The notes below the pieces were generated by a model. It had not been told where the DNA came from and did no database searches. It saw only the letters and a program-made list of their open reading frames with translations. Positions 23,701 through 33,537 of a stretch of 64,000 bases of DNA are shown here, in pieces; position 1 is the first letter of the stretch; every line of letters starts with the position of its first letter. Source of the DNA: Acanthornis magna. Its lineage: Eukaryota; Chordata; Aves; Passeriformes; Acanthizidae. A program made the position numbers and the translations under genes. Where the stretch lies: positions 2,739,001-2,803,000 of the forward strand of contig JAWUZG010000070.1 of NCBI GenBank assembly GCA_036785705.1, read 5' to 3'.

Positions 23701-26397
23701 ACTTCGTGAGAGATGCTGAGCATGGGGACGGAGTGAAGGCAAGAGTCGGTGAGAGTCAGGCTATTTATTCTGCCTCTTACTGCTGCCCCTCATTATCTCA
23801 ATTAAGACAAACCTCTAGAAGAGTGTGGTTTAAAATCCCAGTGACTTAGTAGCCCTTGGATTTAAGCAAGGGCAATCATGTTCCTTTCGCTGAGGAGAAC
23901 AAACCAGCCACTGACTAAGGGTCAGAAGCTTCAGAGCTGCCCCATGCAGCAGTCAAAGTGCAATAGCGCTGGTTTGGACTAACTTGGCAAAAGAATGTTT
24001 TTTGGGAGAACCTGCCCACTGGACTGCTAGCTGTAACACCAGCCTCCAGCAACACTGCTGCTCAGGAGTAAACAGTTACCCAGGGGATTTAAACAGGCCT
24101 TAAGAAACAGCAGAGCTATTTACAAGAAGCTTCGATTTTGCTCTTGCACTCTGCAGACCTAATAATTTCTGGATAATTAATATTTTACCCAAAGCACTAT
24201 GCACACAGGCAATCACCACAATAGGGCACAACTGGATCTAACTACTTCCTAACCCTGTATTTCTGGTGCAGAGAGCCCGTACAAAGAAACAAGGTGTAGT
24301 TCACTGTTGTCTAGACAGCTGATCATTTTAACTTCTAGAGCAACAAGCCTGGCTTGAAGTTACTTAAAAGCAAAAATGCCTTCAGCGACCAGAAGTCTGA
24401 TGAAAATGGTATAAGCTATATTAATATGTAAACAAGGTGCACAGTTCCTGCAGCAAGGTTTCCTGTGCCTGGAAGTGTGAGCTCACTCCTCACAGTCAAA
24501 GGCCCTTGTTCTGTCCCGTCTGACTTGATCTTTAGGTTCACGCTTTCATAATTGAGGCCGCTTCCCTTCCTCTCTCTCCCAGGCTCAGCTTGTCAGCTTC
24601 ATCTCCGTGTCCCTGTCTGCAGGCTGCATGGCCAGGAAAGCCATCCGCAACTGAATCATAACAGCTTCAAGATTTAGCCACAGATAAACCTCATGCCAAG
24701 CAGAAGAGCTGGTCTACAAACCAACCACCTTCAGTAACAAGTCTGGTTTCTATGCAGTTAAGGCAACACTTAAGTCACCAAGCCAGTAGTTTTACAGGCT
24801 GAACTGCTTGATAACAGCAACAAGCGCATTTCCCCTGGAGATCTTCATGGAGAACTTAAGCAAAAGTCCACAAATTTCCCCAAGTGACCGCACAGAGCGT
24901 GGTCCCACTTCACTTAAGAGGTCCTTCAGTCACATTCAAGTCTCAGGGTGTTTCTGAAGGAAGATCAGTAGTCAGATCCACCCTGGAGGCAACAGGAACA
25001 GCCTACTCACACCTACTGAGGTTCAAATCACTTGTAGATACCTGACTTGTATTGCAACTGCACTTAGCCCAGAACCAACAAAATACTCCTATTCCCACAG
25101 TCAGGCAGACTGCTCAGATCTCCTCACAGCTCATCTAGTGGGCAAATTACAATAAATACACACAACAGCTATTGACAGTGAAGCATTGCCCTAAAGATGC
25201 TTAACAAACTTTCCAAAGGGGTTTAAGTGTCTGCTTTCCCAGGAAATTTCAGTTGACTCCAACCCAAATAAGCCACCATAAGAAAATACATAGAAAATTC
25301 TTCGAGCAAGACAGACAACTTGATGTAAAACAAACCTCTAGGGCTAAACAGCACCTATAAATGCCACTGATGCTTCTACACTAAGTAGGTGGTCGCCACC
25401 TGACCACAGCCCTCCTGTCAGGTTTATCAGGAGACAAAGCTACACAGCAAGCTACCAGCTAACCTGCAGCTTCCACACGCCCTGGGCACACTCATGCTAA
25501 GTTTCCACCCCTAACAGCTATTTCTAAAGCAGCAGCTTCAAGCACAAGCACGTTTTTGCTCCATACTCCACAAGCTAAGCATAGCAGCGTTTACAAGACA
25601 GAAAAGGCGTAACTTGGGGCTCGCAAGTTGAGAGATCCCAGCCCCAGCGCCGCCGACTCACCTCGGATCAAGTCGTCCACGATGTACTGGTGGACGGGCG
25701 GCGCCTCCTCGTACTCCTCCTCATCCTCCTCGTAGTCGGGACTCGGCACGGGCTCGCCCTCGCGGCTCCCGGGCTCCCGCTCCCCGTGCCGCTGCGGCTC
25801 CGTGGCGTTGGGCGACGACCCGGCGGCCGCACGGTTCGCTGTGAGGGCGGGGAAACGGCGCCGTGAGCGGGGGGCATAGGAGCCGCCGCCGGGCACGGCG
25901 CCGCGGGGTCCCTCACTCGCCGCGGGGCCCCTCACTCGCCGCGGGGTCCCTCACTCGCCGCGGGGTCCCTCACTCGCCGCGGGGCCCCTCACTCGCCGCG
26001 GGGCCCCTCACTCGCCGCGGGGCCCCTCACTCGCCGCGGGGTCCCTCACTCGCCGCGGGGTCCCTCACTCGCCGCGGGGCCCCTCACTCGCCGCGGGGTC
26101 CCTCACTCGCCGCGGGGTCCCTCACTCGCCGCGGGGCCCCTCACTCGCCGCGGGGCCCCTCACTCGCCGCGGGGCCCCTCACTCGCCTCAGCGCCTTCCC
26201 GCCAACGGCCGCCGCGCGCGGGCTCCCCTCAGGCGCGAGCGCGGGCTCCCCTTAGGCGCGAGCGCGCGCTCCCCTCAGGCGCGAGCGCGCGCTCCCCTCA
26301 GTCCCGATCTCCCCCATCCCGTCCCATCGCGTCCGGTCCCTTTCCCACACACACCTGCCAGCACGGCCAGCGCGGCCATCAGCACCACGGCACGCAT
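20701..26397 (-). CDS. AREG: amphiregulin precursor (EGF-receptor ligand), 5 coding exons, 216 aa
   Basis: Spliced coding sequence on the minus strand: 26397-26355, 25838-25662, 23091-22908, 22457-22299, 20788-20701 (651 nt including stop); every junction is GT-AG and the phases (1,1,2,2) close exactly. Residues 1-15 are a signal peptide. Residues 16-73 are an acidic propeptide with an NAT glycosylation site at 25 and ending YIVDDLIR. Residues 79-106 are a Lys/Arg-rich heparin-binding tract. Residues 110-145 form an EGF module with cysteines 110, 118, 123, 134, 136 and 145. A transmembrane helix spans about 164-187 and the tail is basic then acidic. The tail keeps EERKKL (200-205), matching the EExxxL basolateral sorting motif known for human AREG. 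Human AREG is 252 aa, so this is somewhat shorter in the propeptide. The product is a membrane precursor shed by ADAM17-type proteases to activate EGFR. The short stretch after the sixth cysteine (GEQF) lacks the conserved leucine of other ligands, as in mammalian AREG. Confidence 0.95.
22299..22457 (-). CDS. AREG: AREG coding exon 4 (end of EGF module, transmembrane helix)
   Basis: Acceptor TACTTGCAG|GTGTC, donor GTGCA|GTAAGT, phase 2 at both ends. Codes CHQDFFGERCGE completing the EGF fold, an 18-residue juxtamembrane stalk where shedding is expected, and a Val/Leu/Ile-rich membrane helix (about residues 164-187). Confidence 0.95.
22908..23091 (-). CDS. AREG: AREG coding exon 3 (basic tract and first half of EGF module)
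   Basis: Acceptor TTTTCAG|TTGAAC in phase 1, donor TGCAA|GTAAGT in phase 2. Codes residues 74-135: a basic heparin-binding stretch (SRKKKNKGKNKKKG at 94-107) then the first four EGF cysteines, including the signature NFCIHGEC (116-123) that is identical to human AREG as I recall it. Confidence 0.95.
25662..25838 (-). CDS. AREG: AREG coding exon 2 (acidic propeptide)
   Basis: Acceptor CTCACAG|CGAAC, donor CCGAG|GTGAGT, both in phase 1. Codes residues 15-73. It has an N-glycosylation sequon NAT, a run of Asp/Glu/Tyr (DYEEDEEEYEE at 49-59) and YIVDDLIR, matching the conserved YIVDD box of mammalian AREG. The clustered acidic tyrosines at 50 and 57 are possible sulfation sites (inference). Confidence 0.93.
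25903..26187. repeat. 19-bp GC-rich minisatellite, 15 copies, in AREG intron 1
   Basis: Perfect-length tandem array with unit gcggggYccctcactcgcc, where Y is T or C. All 15 copies are 19 bp and differ essentially only at that Y position. Read on the plus strand the order is T C T T C C C T T C T T C C C. It occupies over half of the 516-bp intron, ending 167 bp from exon 1 and 64 bp from exon 2. The transcribed strand product is G-rich, with one GGGG run per unit. Confidence 0.97.
26221..26301. repeat. 23-bp GC-rich tandem repeat, about 3.5 copies
   Basis: Unit SGCTCCCCTYAGGCGCGAGCGCG repeated at 26221, 26244 and 26267 with a partial copy at 26290. It lies between the 19-bp array and exon 1, in the same AREG intron. 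Confidence 0.92.
26355..26397 (-). CDS. AREG: AREG coding exon 1 (signal peptide)
   Basis: Encodes MRAVVLMAALAVLA plus one base of codon 15. The ATG has A at -3. The donor reads GGCAG|GTGTGT. The hydrophobic core and the join to exon 2 in phase 1 decide this start. Confidence 0.9.
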
Positions 26398-26518
26398 CGT
26401 CCGTCCCGGAGCGGGTGGCGACAGAGACACTGAGGGAACGTGGGAAGGACTCGCCGTATGACAACAGGTGCCGGCGACGCGCGGCGCTCCATGAGGAGCC
26501 GCCGGCCGCCGCCGCCCG

Positions 26519-26525
26519 CTTTATG
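26519..26525 (-). promoter_or_regulatory. AREG TATA-like box with upstream CRE-like half-site
   Basis: The minus strand reads CCCATAAAGC, a TATA-like element 122-128 bp before the start codon, implying a transcription start near 26490. A TGACG half-site (26559-26563, minus) lies about 35 bp upstream of it. Human AREG has a CRE just upstream of its TATA box; equivalence is inference. Confidence 0.5.
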
Positions 26526-26601
26526 GGCGGTGGAGCTGGGGGCGCGGATGTGGAGCCGCGTCAGCGCAGCGGGCGGAGCGGAGCGGGGCGGGATGGCCCA
26601 G

Positions 26602-26795
26602 ACTCACAGATTCCGACAATCATTTGTGTCGGAAGGGGGTTTGAATACCGCCTCCTTCCACCCGCCGGCCGTGGGCAAGCACACCCTCTACGAGAGCGGG
26701 TTGTTCCGAGTCCCATCCAGCCTGGCTTTGAGCACTTCCAGGGATCGGGCAGCTACGGCTTCCCTGGACAGCCTGGATCCCGCGCGGGACACGGC
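26602..26795 (-). mobile_element. CR1 LINE 3' fragment abutting the AREG promoter
   Basis: In reverse complement this matches the CR1 3' end subfamily with 'cttccaaccc', 'gggcagg' and 'ccatccagcctggctttgag' blocks, here degenerate. The 3' terminus is toward 26602, about 80 bp upstream of the AREG TATA-like box. Boundaries are approximate. Confidence 0.75.
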
Positions 26796-27082
26796 GTCGG
26801 GGACACGCCGGGTTATTGCGGGCACACCTGTCTGTCGGCTGGCTCCGTGCTCCTTGCCCTCCCCTTCTCCCGGAGCCATAAACCTGGCCATGACCCCCTC
26901 CTCGCCCCGGTGGCTGCGGCTCCCTGAGCGGCTCATGAGCACCCACCGGGCGGGGACAAATGTGCTCCTCGGGGGCACTGCGCTCGCAGCTGCCCCAGCA
27001 GAGCTCCCCACCCGGCACAGGGCACCTCCCCACGGCCACTTCCCCGCGCTGCTCTGTGAAGGAGCGGGAAGCGCATCTGCTG

Positions 27083-27370
27083 TAGAATCACAGACTCACC
27101 AAGGCTGGAAGAGACCTGTAAGATCATCAAGCCCACCCATCAACCCAGCACTGCCACTGTCACCCCCAAACCACTAAACCGCATCTCCCAGCGCCAGATC
27201 CAGAGAGCCCTTCAACACCTCCAGGGATGGTGACCCCACCATCTCCCTGGGCAACCTATTCCAGTGCCTGAGCAACCAAACAGTGAAAACATTTTTTCTA
27301 ATATCTAATCTGAATCTCCCTTGAGTCATCTTAAGGCTATTTCCTCTAGTACTCTCATTGCAGGCATGGC
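27083..27370 (-). mobile_element. CR1 LINE 3' fragment
   Basis: Reverse complement of a CR1 3' end: 'aatcacagactcaccaaggc', 'aagatcatcaagcccacc', 'cctccagggatggtgacccc', 'ctccctgggcaacctattcc' and 'aatatctaatctgaatct'. 5'-truncated at about 27370. A second CR1 subfamily copy 300 bp from the one beside the AREG promoter. Confidence 0.9.
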
Positions 27371-28260
27371 AGAAGCGACCAGCTCCGCACCATTACCACC
27401 TCCTTTTTCAGGTAATTGTAAAGGGAACTGCTGCTTTGAGGGAAGAAAAGCTGGGACAGCGGGTTGTAACGTGCTGGTCTAGCATGGGAACACAGAGAAG
27501 CCCAGGGAGTCAAGCATGAAGGGACTGGAACCCCCCTGCTCTGGTCCCATGGCACAGCAGTTGGTGGCAATGCTGTGTTGGGAAAGGAAGATCTGGACCT
27601 TCTAACTGAGAGAGGACAGAATGTTACTCACAGCTCATGAAGCTTATGGAGCCTTTGCTCGAGGTGGCAGGGATCCAAGTTGCTCAGTCATTGAACCTTC
27701 TCCCTTCTTCCACATGGTATCTGGCTCCCAGAGTGTCTTTGACAGGTCATGCCAATCCCAACAGGCGATGCCCAAGAGGTCTGGAAGATGCTGAATCACT
27801 CGCTCAGAAGTTAACCTGACACAGACAGCTCCAGCAAACCTTCGACAGCCCTTTTGTGCATGGTGCAATTAAATCCATCTGGCACGAGCTGACAGTTTTA
27901 CTGCTGGGGTTTTTGCTGTTTGCTCCCCTTTGTTGCCTGTCCTCAGAGGTACAGCAGAGAAAAGGCAAATTCTGCTCTTCACTTCAGCCCCACATCAGAG
28001 AGCTCTGCCGGCAGTCAACAAGCAGCTCCTGGGCTATTTGGGGGCAGCCAGGGGCTTCACAGGGCCCCTCCTTTCCCCCTTGGACTGGAGCTCCCTTCCC
28101 ACAAGACCTCCGCAAGTCCCAGGGCCTGCAATTCACAGAGATCATTTGCATGGGAGGGGAGTTTTTCCAAAGGCTGAGAGTTTGGGGTTGGGGTCTCTTC
28201 TGCCAGAACATTGTGTTGGTGGTTTGAGAATGGCCAAAGTGAGGTTCGTCAGCCAGGAAT

Positions 28261-28290
28261 CCTCCCTCCCTCCCTCTCTTCCTCCCTCCT
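28261..28290. repeat. polypyrimidine CCCT-type tract
   Basis: Run of cctccctccctccctctctt followed by more C/T. Low-complexity sequence. Confidence 0.85.
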
Positions 28291-31200
28291 GCTGTGCTCA
28301 AGTCTGGTTTCCTCACCTAGGCACCACAGCTTCCCTCATCAATTTTCTTTTGTTCAGCTGTTAAACCAAAATATTTCTCCCATTTTTTAAAATCAGAGAT
28401 TCACTGGAAACATTTTAAAGTCCAGTCCGAGGAATACACTGAGCGCTGAACATTCCAGCCCCACATGCTGCGCTTGGCAAACTGCTGAGCAACTGGAAGA
28501 GGCTTAGCAGGGGAAAGGTTGAATGCCCCAAGTGCAATTGCCCATGTTACCTGCACTGTTTAGAGACCAAACATGGCATATCCAGTGTCTGACTCACCGT
28601 GTTCCCTCTCTTCTCCAGTCTGCAGTCTCCAGCTGATAGCTCCATCTCACTGACTGCCAGCAGCGAGGAATTTGGCTTGCCATGCTTTGAATCTGGCATT
28701 TCATCAACCTCCTCCTGCTGCTCCCGTGTCCTTGAAGAAAAAGGGGCAGCCTGTCATCAACCAGCACAACTCCTCAGAGTCCAGATAGTGCAGCAAGATG
28801 GTGATGGGTACCCAGTTACGCACGGACAGGTTCTGGTGGGACATTCGGGGAGCTCTTCCCAAATGGCAGCATCCTGGCCAAGTCCTGCTCGGCTGTTTCT
28901 TGGAGAGAACACCCTCCAGAGGCCACATGTTTCAAGACATTCTAGGTGGGATCTGCCACAAGTCCCAGCTCTTCTGTGTGCTGTGGGGGAGAAGGCACTA
29001 AGCTTGGTACTTAGTTGCCCTCTTCCCGGGCTGGAAGGACATTTGGACTCTGTCCCCAGAACGAACGTCCAGAGGATGTCCCCAGGAGTGGTGCAAGGAG
29101 GAGAAGCCTTAGGGGGCTGCAAGGCTCGCTCCGCTGGGCTGCCGCACTGCCAGGGGGCCTGCAGACAGGTTGCTGGGGCTGCAAGGGCAGGGTTCACCTT
29201 TGGGAAGGCGCTGGTTCCCTGTGGATGCAGAGTGCCACCTACTGAGCCACCACTCAGTCCCGGCAGCACCTGGGGTTTTCTGACAGGACACGCAGCCTGG
29301 GGCTGCTGCTCGGAGAGCCCTCGCTCCGGCTGTTCCATGAGCTTGGTCCCAGGGAAAAGGGAGCTGCTCCAAAGGCTGGTGAGCCCAAATGAGTGCAGCA
29401 CAGAGATGAGCAGGGAACCTGTGCAAGGGGCTGCGTGCTCAGGCACAGCCAGTCTTCCCTGGCAGCTGCCCTGAGCCACGCCTGGCTTTCCATTGGCTGG
29501 CGGTGAAGTGAGACAAGATGGGTTCAGGTGGCCAGCTTGCCCTCCCCAGGCCTCGACCATCATTTTGAAAACCTTAGCAGAGCCTGGGCTCGGACAGCAC
29601 CCGGCAGACCACAGCGCAGGTGATATTGCTGACAACTTTTTGCCCATCTGTCCATGTTTGTGGAACAGAGGGTGGCCAGTACACAGCCATCTCTTGCCCA
29701 GCTGTACCATGATGATCTAGAGCATAGGCATGGATTTGTGGAGGAGAAGTGGCATCCATATTGACAGCTGCTGGGCCTTGGTGGAGCGCTCCGGAACATC
29801 GTTTCTTTGAGGAGAGTCTGAGTGCCTACTAGGATCTTATTATTCACTCTTTACTTTTGATAAAACCCCCGAGAAATGCGTGAAGGGAACGGAAGTATAT
29901 GAAATACCATCCCATTAATTTTCTTCACTGACATCAAATGTTTATTTTGCAAGGGCGGGCACAGCTGACCTGGTGTTTGAACATGAGTTACCCTTTCTCA
30001 TCCATCCAGTTGAGAACAGGTGGAAAAGGATAATGACTCAAACCAGAGTGGTGTCTGTCTGGGCAGCTCACCAGACTTTCACTTTGCTTGTGAGCTGCAG
30101 ACACCACTATCTGCTGCTATCAGCAGCTCCCTGACAGGCAGGGAGGGAGCTTTGAAGTGAGGCATGTGTGACTCCAGTTCCTGCTGATGTAAATCAAGAT
30201 TGCTGTAATAAAGAGCATGCAAGTGTATAGCCAAGGTATTGGGGAGGAAGGAAGGGAAAAGGCCTGGATATTGCCTTTCTGGGTATTGGTAGAGTTTGTT
30301 GGCCTCTGAGACATTCAGGTGTTGAGGTGGCTGTGCCGCCCTGCTGAGAAAGCTCTCAGCAAATAATCATTTTCTGAGATGGTGATATTGTCCCTATGCT
30401 CCACTCCTTTCCTGGGGACTTAACTGAAGAAGGGATTGTATGAGCAAAACTTGTCCAGAAAAGGAATAATTTTTGCACTGTTCCCCTGGGAAAGTCTGCC
30501 ATGAGCTCTCTGTTTTCCACCCCTCCACATTTGAGGGATTTGCAAAATCTTTTGGAGCATGTCTAAGGAGAAAAAACAAAAAGAACAGAATCTGCTGGCC
30601 CTGTGATGACAAGATTTTGTGGAATTTTCTCGCACTTATATCAATGCAAATGAAAAAACAGTTCCTCCTGAAAATCTAAGGGGTACCTTCTCAGACAACA
30701 TCAGCTCCAGGGACCTTGAGTATCCCTGCTTAATCCAATGAAACATGCAGTGGTGCTAAGGGGTGTGATGCTACCCAATCACAGCAGTGGGGTTTCACAC
30801 TTGCTTTCCACAGACTTTCCCGAACGGCAGGCAATGGGGATCAAAGCCTGATCATTTGCAAAATGCCCTGTGCCGTGTTGTGGCTCCAGTTGCTGCCCCT
30901 CACTGGCTCCAGACAGAATTCTGCAGGGCATGCTGTGCTTGGTTTTGCTTTGGGGATGGGTAACGTGCTGCAGGCCTGCCCAGGACAGCAGTCCTGCTAG
31001 GAAGATTTTTGGGAAGTTGCCTGCTGTTAGCACACTGTCCTGGGCTTCAGCTGCTCTGTTTTTCACACAGCGTGCGCTGTACAGCCCTCCTTTGACCAAA
31101 CACATCCTCCAGCACTCACCCACTCGTTTTTGTGCAATGGCTCAATCTGCAAATGCTCGGAGGCACATCCTGACCCCAGCAGTAATTTTAAGGGCCTGAA

Positions 31201-33510
31201 GCCAGGACCTGGGTGAAGCAATACTGGATTTACACTAGAATGGGGAGCTGTCCCTCAGCTAACAATCTCCTTCTCTAGAATACCATGTCCTGCCATGCTG
31301 CAGAGCACTGAAAATTGCTGCTCTTTCTTCCATTTCCCCAGGGCAGTTCACAGGAGCTTCTCCCAGGACTCTCTGAAGAGCTCATGGCTCTCCCCACGTG
31401 CACCTCAAGCCAGGCTCCCCAGTGGTACCCGCGTGCAAACTCACCCGTCTGACCCCTTTCTGGACAGAAGGGGGAAGGTACTTTAGACAGGAATCTCTAA
31501 GGACACAAAGGCTCAGCTGTTGTAGCCAGTGCCTTTACACTCATTTTCCTGGTAACATTACTGTAGCCCTTTACCTTCAGAATGACAGTGCTTCACATGC
31601 AGTGCACATTATTTTACATATTCCATTTACCAAACCATTCTTAGAGGAGCAAAATCATCAGATCATCTCTCTAACATCTCCAGGATTGCAGCCCAACACA
31701 GTGCCTGGCAGAGGACAGCACCCAGCTCATCACCTTCCAAAGGTGTAGGGAGCCACTGGATCATTCTGCAAGTGCTCAAAAAGGCCTCATTCTAAAGAGA
31801 AGAGAAAAAAAATATTTAAATGTGGAGCTGTGCTCAAGGTAACAGAAGCTGTGTGACTACTGTTCATTGAGTTTGGAGATCTCCCAGCTCAATCCCAGCT
31901 GCACTGACTTTGAGACCAGGTGTAGTTACATCGGCAGGGTGGCTGCTGGAAAAATGACGCCTATACTTGGGAAAATAGAGGCGCTTTTCCCCTAGTGTCT
32001 TAGGGACTGAGCTGAAGAAGAGACAGAGCAGAAATCTTCAAATTAAGCCTCCCCAAACCAAAATACCACTGCATGGTGGTATAGATGGTGTGGCAACAAT
32101 CTGGTGTTACCTTTAAGGGTCTTGGCCATGGAAGCCTGGCTGACCTAAAGTGTGTTGGTGCTGATGGAAGCTGCAGTAGGGATTCTGACTGAGTTTGTTA
32201 TATCCCTTTCCTCACCTTGGTGGCTGGAGTATGAAGTCACCTGGGAGATGCCTCATCACAGCTCATTTGACAGCACAGACCCTGTCAGCAAATTATACAG
32301 CACTGTCCGTTTTGGGGGAATGTAGCCTCACATGAGGACTGGGGGAGCATGTGACAGACACTGTGATGTTTTCCTCCTGTGTTGCACATTATTTCCAGTT
32401 GTGTCCAGAGTAGCAGAGAAATAAAGGACATGTGAGGATTGTTTGGGAATTTTCTCCTGAAGTGCAGCATTAGTCTTTGCTTTTTGCTTCGAGATTTTCC
32501 TAGTGCCTTCCCATCAGTGCATCAGGTGGTGAATTTTCTTTACCTATTTGAAGTCACTCGGTATGTGAAGAAAGAATGAATCACAGGAGAAGCCTACAGC
32601 AATTAGAAACTCCTTTCCCCTCACCTTTGCCAGAGGTAAGTTTTTTCCCTAGAACAAAGCCCAGGCAAGGCTTCCTACGCACAGCAATGATTACGTAGAT
32701 CGCTCTGGATTTTGTTTTTTTCACAGGCCATGAACAAGCAAAGAAGCTCAGGAGAACACTCCATTTCACAGGTATGTTTGTTATGCTCCCTTGGAAATCC
32801 CATTGTTTGCTGGTGGTGCCTGCTTTTGGCTACCAGTGCTGTGCCCTCGTGACAGCTGCTTCCTTGAGCTGCGCCAGGGTGCCAGCAAAGGGCCATGAAA
32901 TTTGGGACTCTAGAAAGATGCCTCTGGAATCAGTCAGTCCTGGCAGCTGGAGCGTTCATGTCAGCGTGCTGAAGCTAGGGTCAGCGAGGGCTTTGTGAGC
33001 TGCTTCCATCCGTCAGTGGAACCTGGGCAGGTAGAGCACCTGGTGGCCCCCCTTGCCTGTGTGTCACACGTGTCCCAGCAGTGTGGGGCTAGCATTTTCC
33101 CAGGACAGGGCTGCTGAGACACCGTGTGAGTAAGGGCTTATTTGCATAAAGATTGCACACTCATGCTGCGAAGGATGTTCCCTAGGCACAGGCTCCTTTC
33201 CTTCTGCAGGTAGGTTTGCCTGCATGTCGGAAAAACCCTGTTCTTGAAGGCCTTGGATCAGACCCAGTTTACTTTGGCATGCCACCGTGCCATCCTGGCA
33301 TGTTTGGGTGCCCCCAAGCCTGACTGCTGGGAGGCACATTCTACCCCTCTGGAGTAAAACACAGTCTCTATGTTGAGGAGATATCCCACTCCTCAGATAT
33401 CCCACTCCCAAAGCTGTGCTTCACTGACAAGACATCTCACCAATCTTATAACATTTCTCAGCATCACCAATGCACCAGTGTCTGCATGGCTCCTCTCCTT
33501 GTAGGCTTCA

Positions 33511-33537
33511 GCCAGCAGAGCAGCAGCAGCAGCAGAG
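33511..33537. repeat. short CAG repeat
   Basis: About seven imperfect CAG triplets (gccagcagagcagcagcagc and on). Not in a supported coding frame. Confidence 0.8.

Larger units (their letters stand above)
20789..25661 (-). other. AREG: AREG introns 2-4 and interspersed exons
   Basis: Intron 2 spans 25661-23092 (2.57 kb), intron 3 22907-22458 (450 bp) and intron 4 22298-20789 (1.51 kb). I see no recognisable repeats, nested genes or RNA genes inside them. Intron 5, in the 3' UTR, is proposed at 20685-18710 and is also featureless by eye. Confidence 0.8.
25640..26660. promoter_or_regulatory. CpG island over AREG exons 1-2
   Basis: GC- and CpG-dense sequence starts abruptly at about 25640 and extends past the first exon to about 26660, in contrast to the AT-richer introns. 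It includes the AREG promoter, exons 1 and 2 and the minisatellite of intron 1. Boundaries are judged by eye. Confidence 0.75.

Noticed and set aside
25863..26255. 130-codon plus-strand frame encoding a 19-residue repeat protein (RRGVPHSPRG...)
   Set aside because: It is the translation of the 19-bp minisatellite, which stays open because 19 codons span three repeat units. It lies antisense inside AREG intron 1.
26252..26464. Alternative minus-strand frame over AREG exon 1
   Set aside because: It begins at a TTG rather than ATG. The adjacent frame gives a proper signal peptide that joins exon 2 in phase.
26440..27177. 245-codon plus-strand frame starting in the AREG promoter
   Set aside because: It runs through GC-rich promoter DNA and two CR1 fragments; the C-terminal part is CR1 3' sequence. 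No domain is recognisable.
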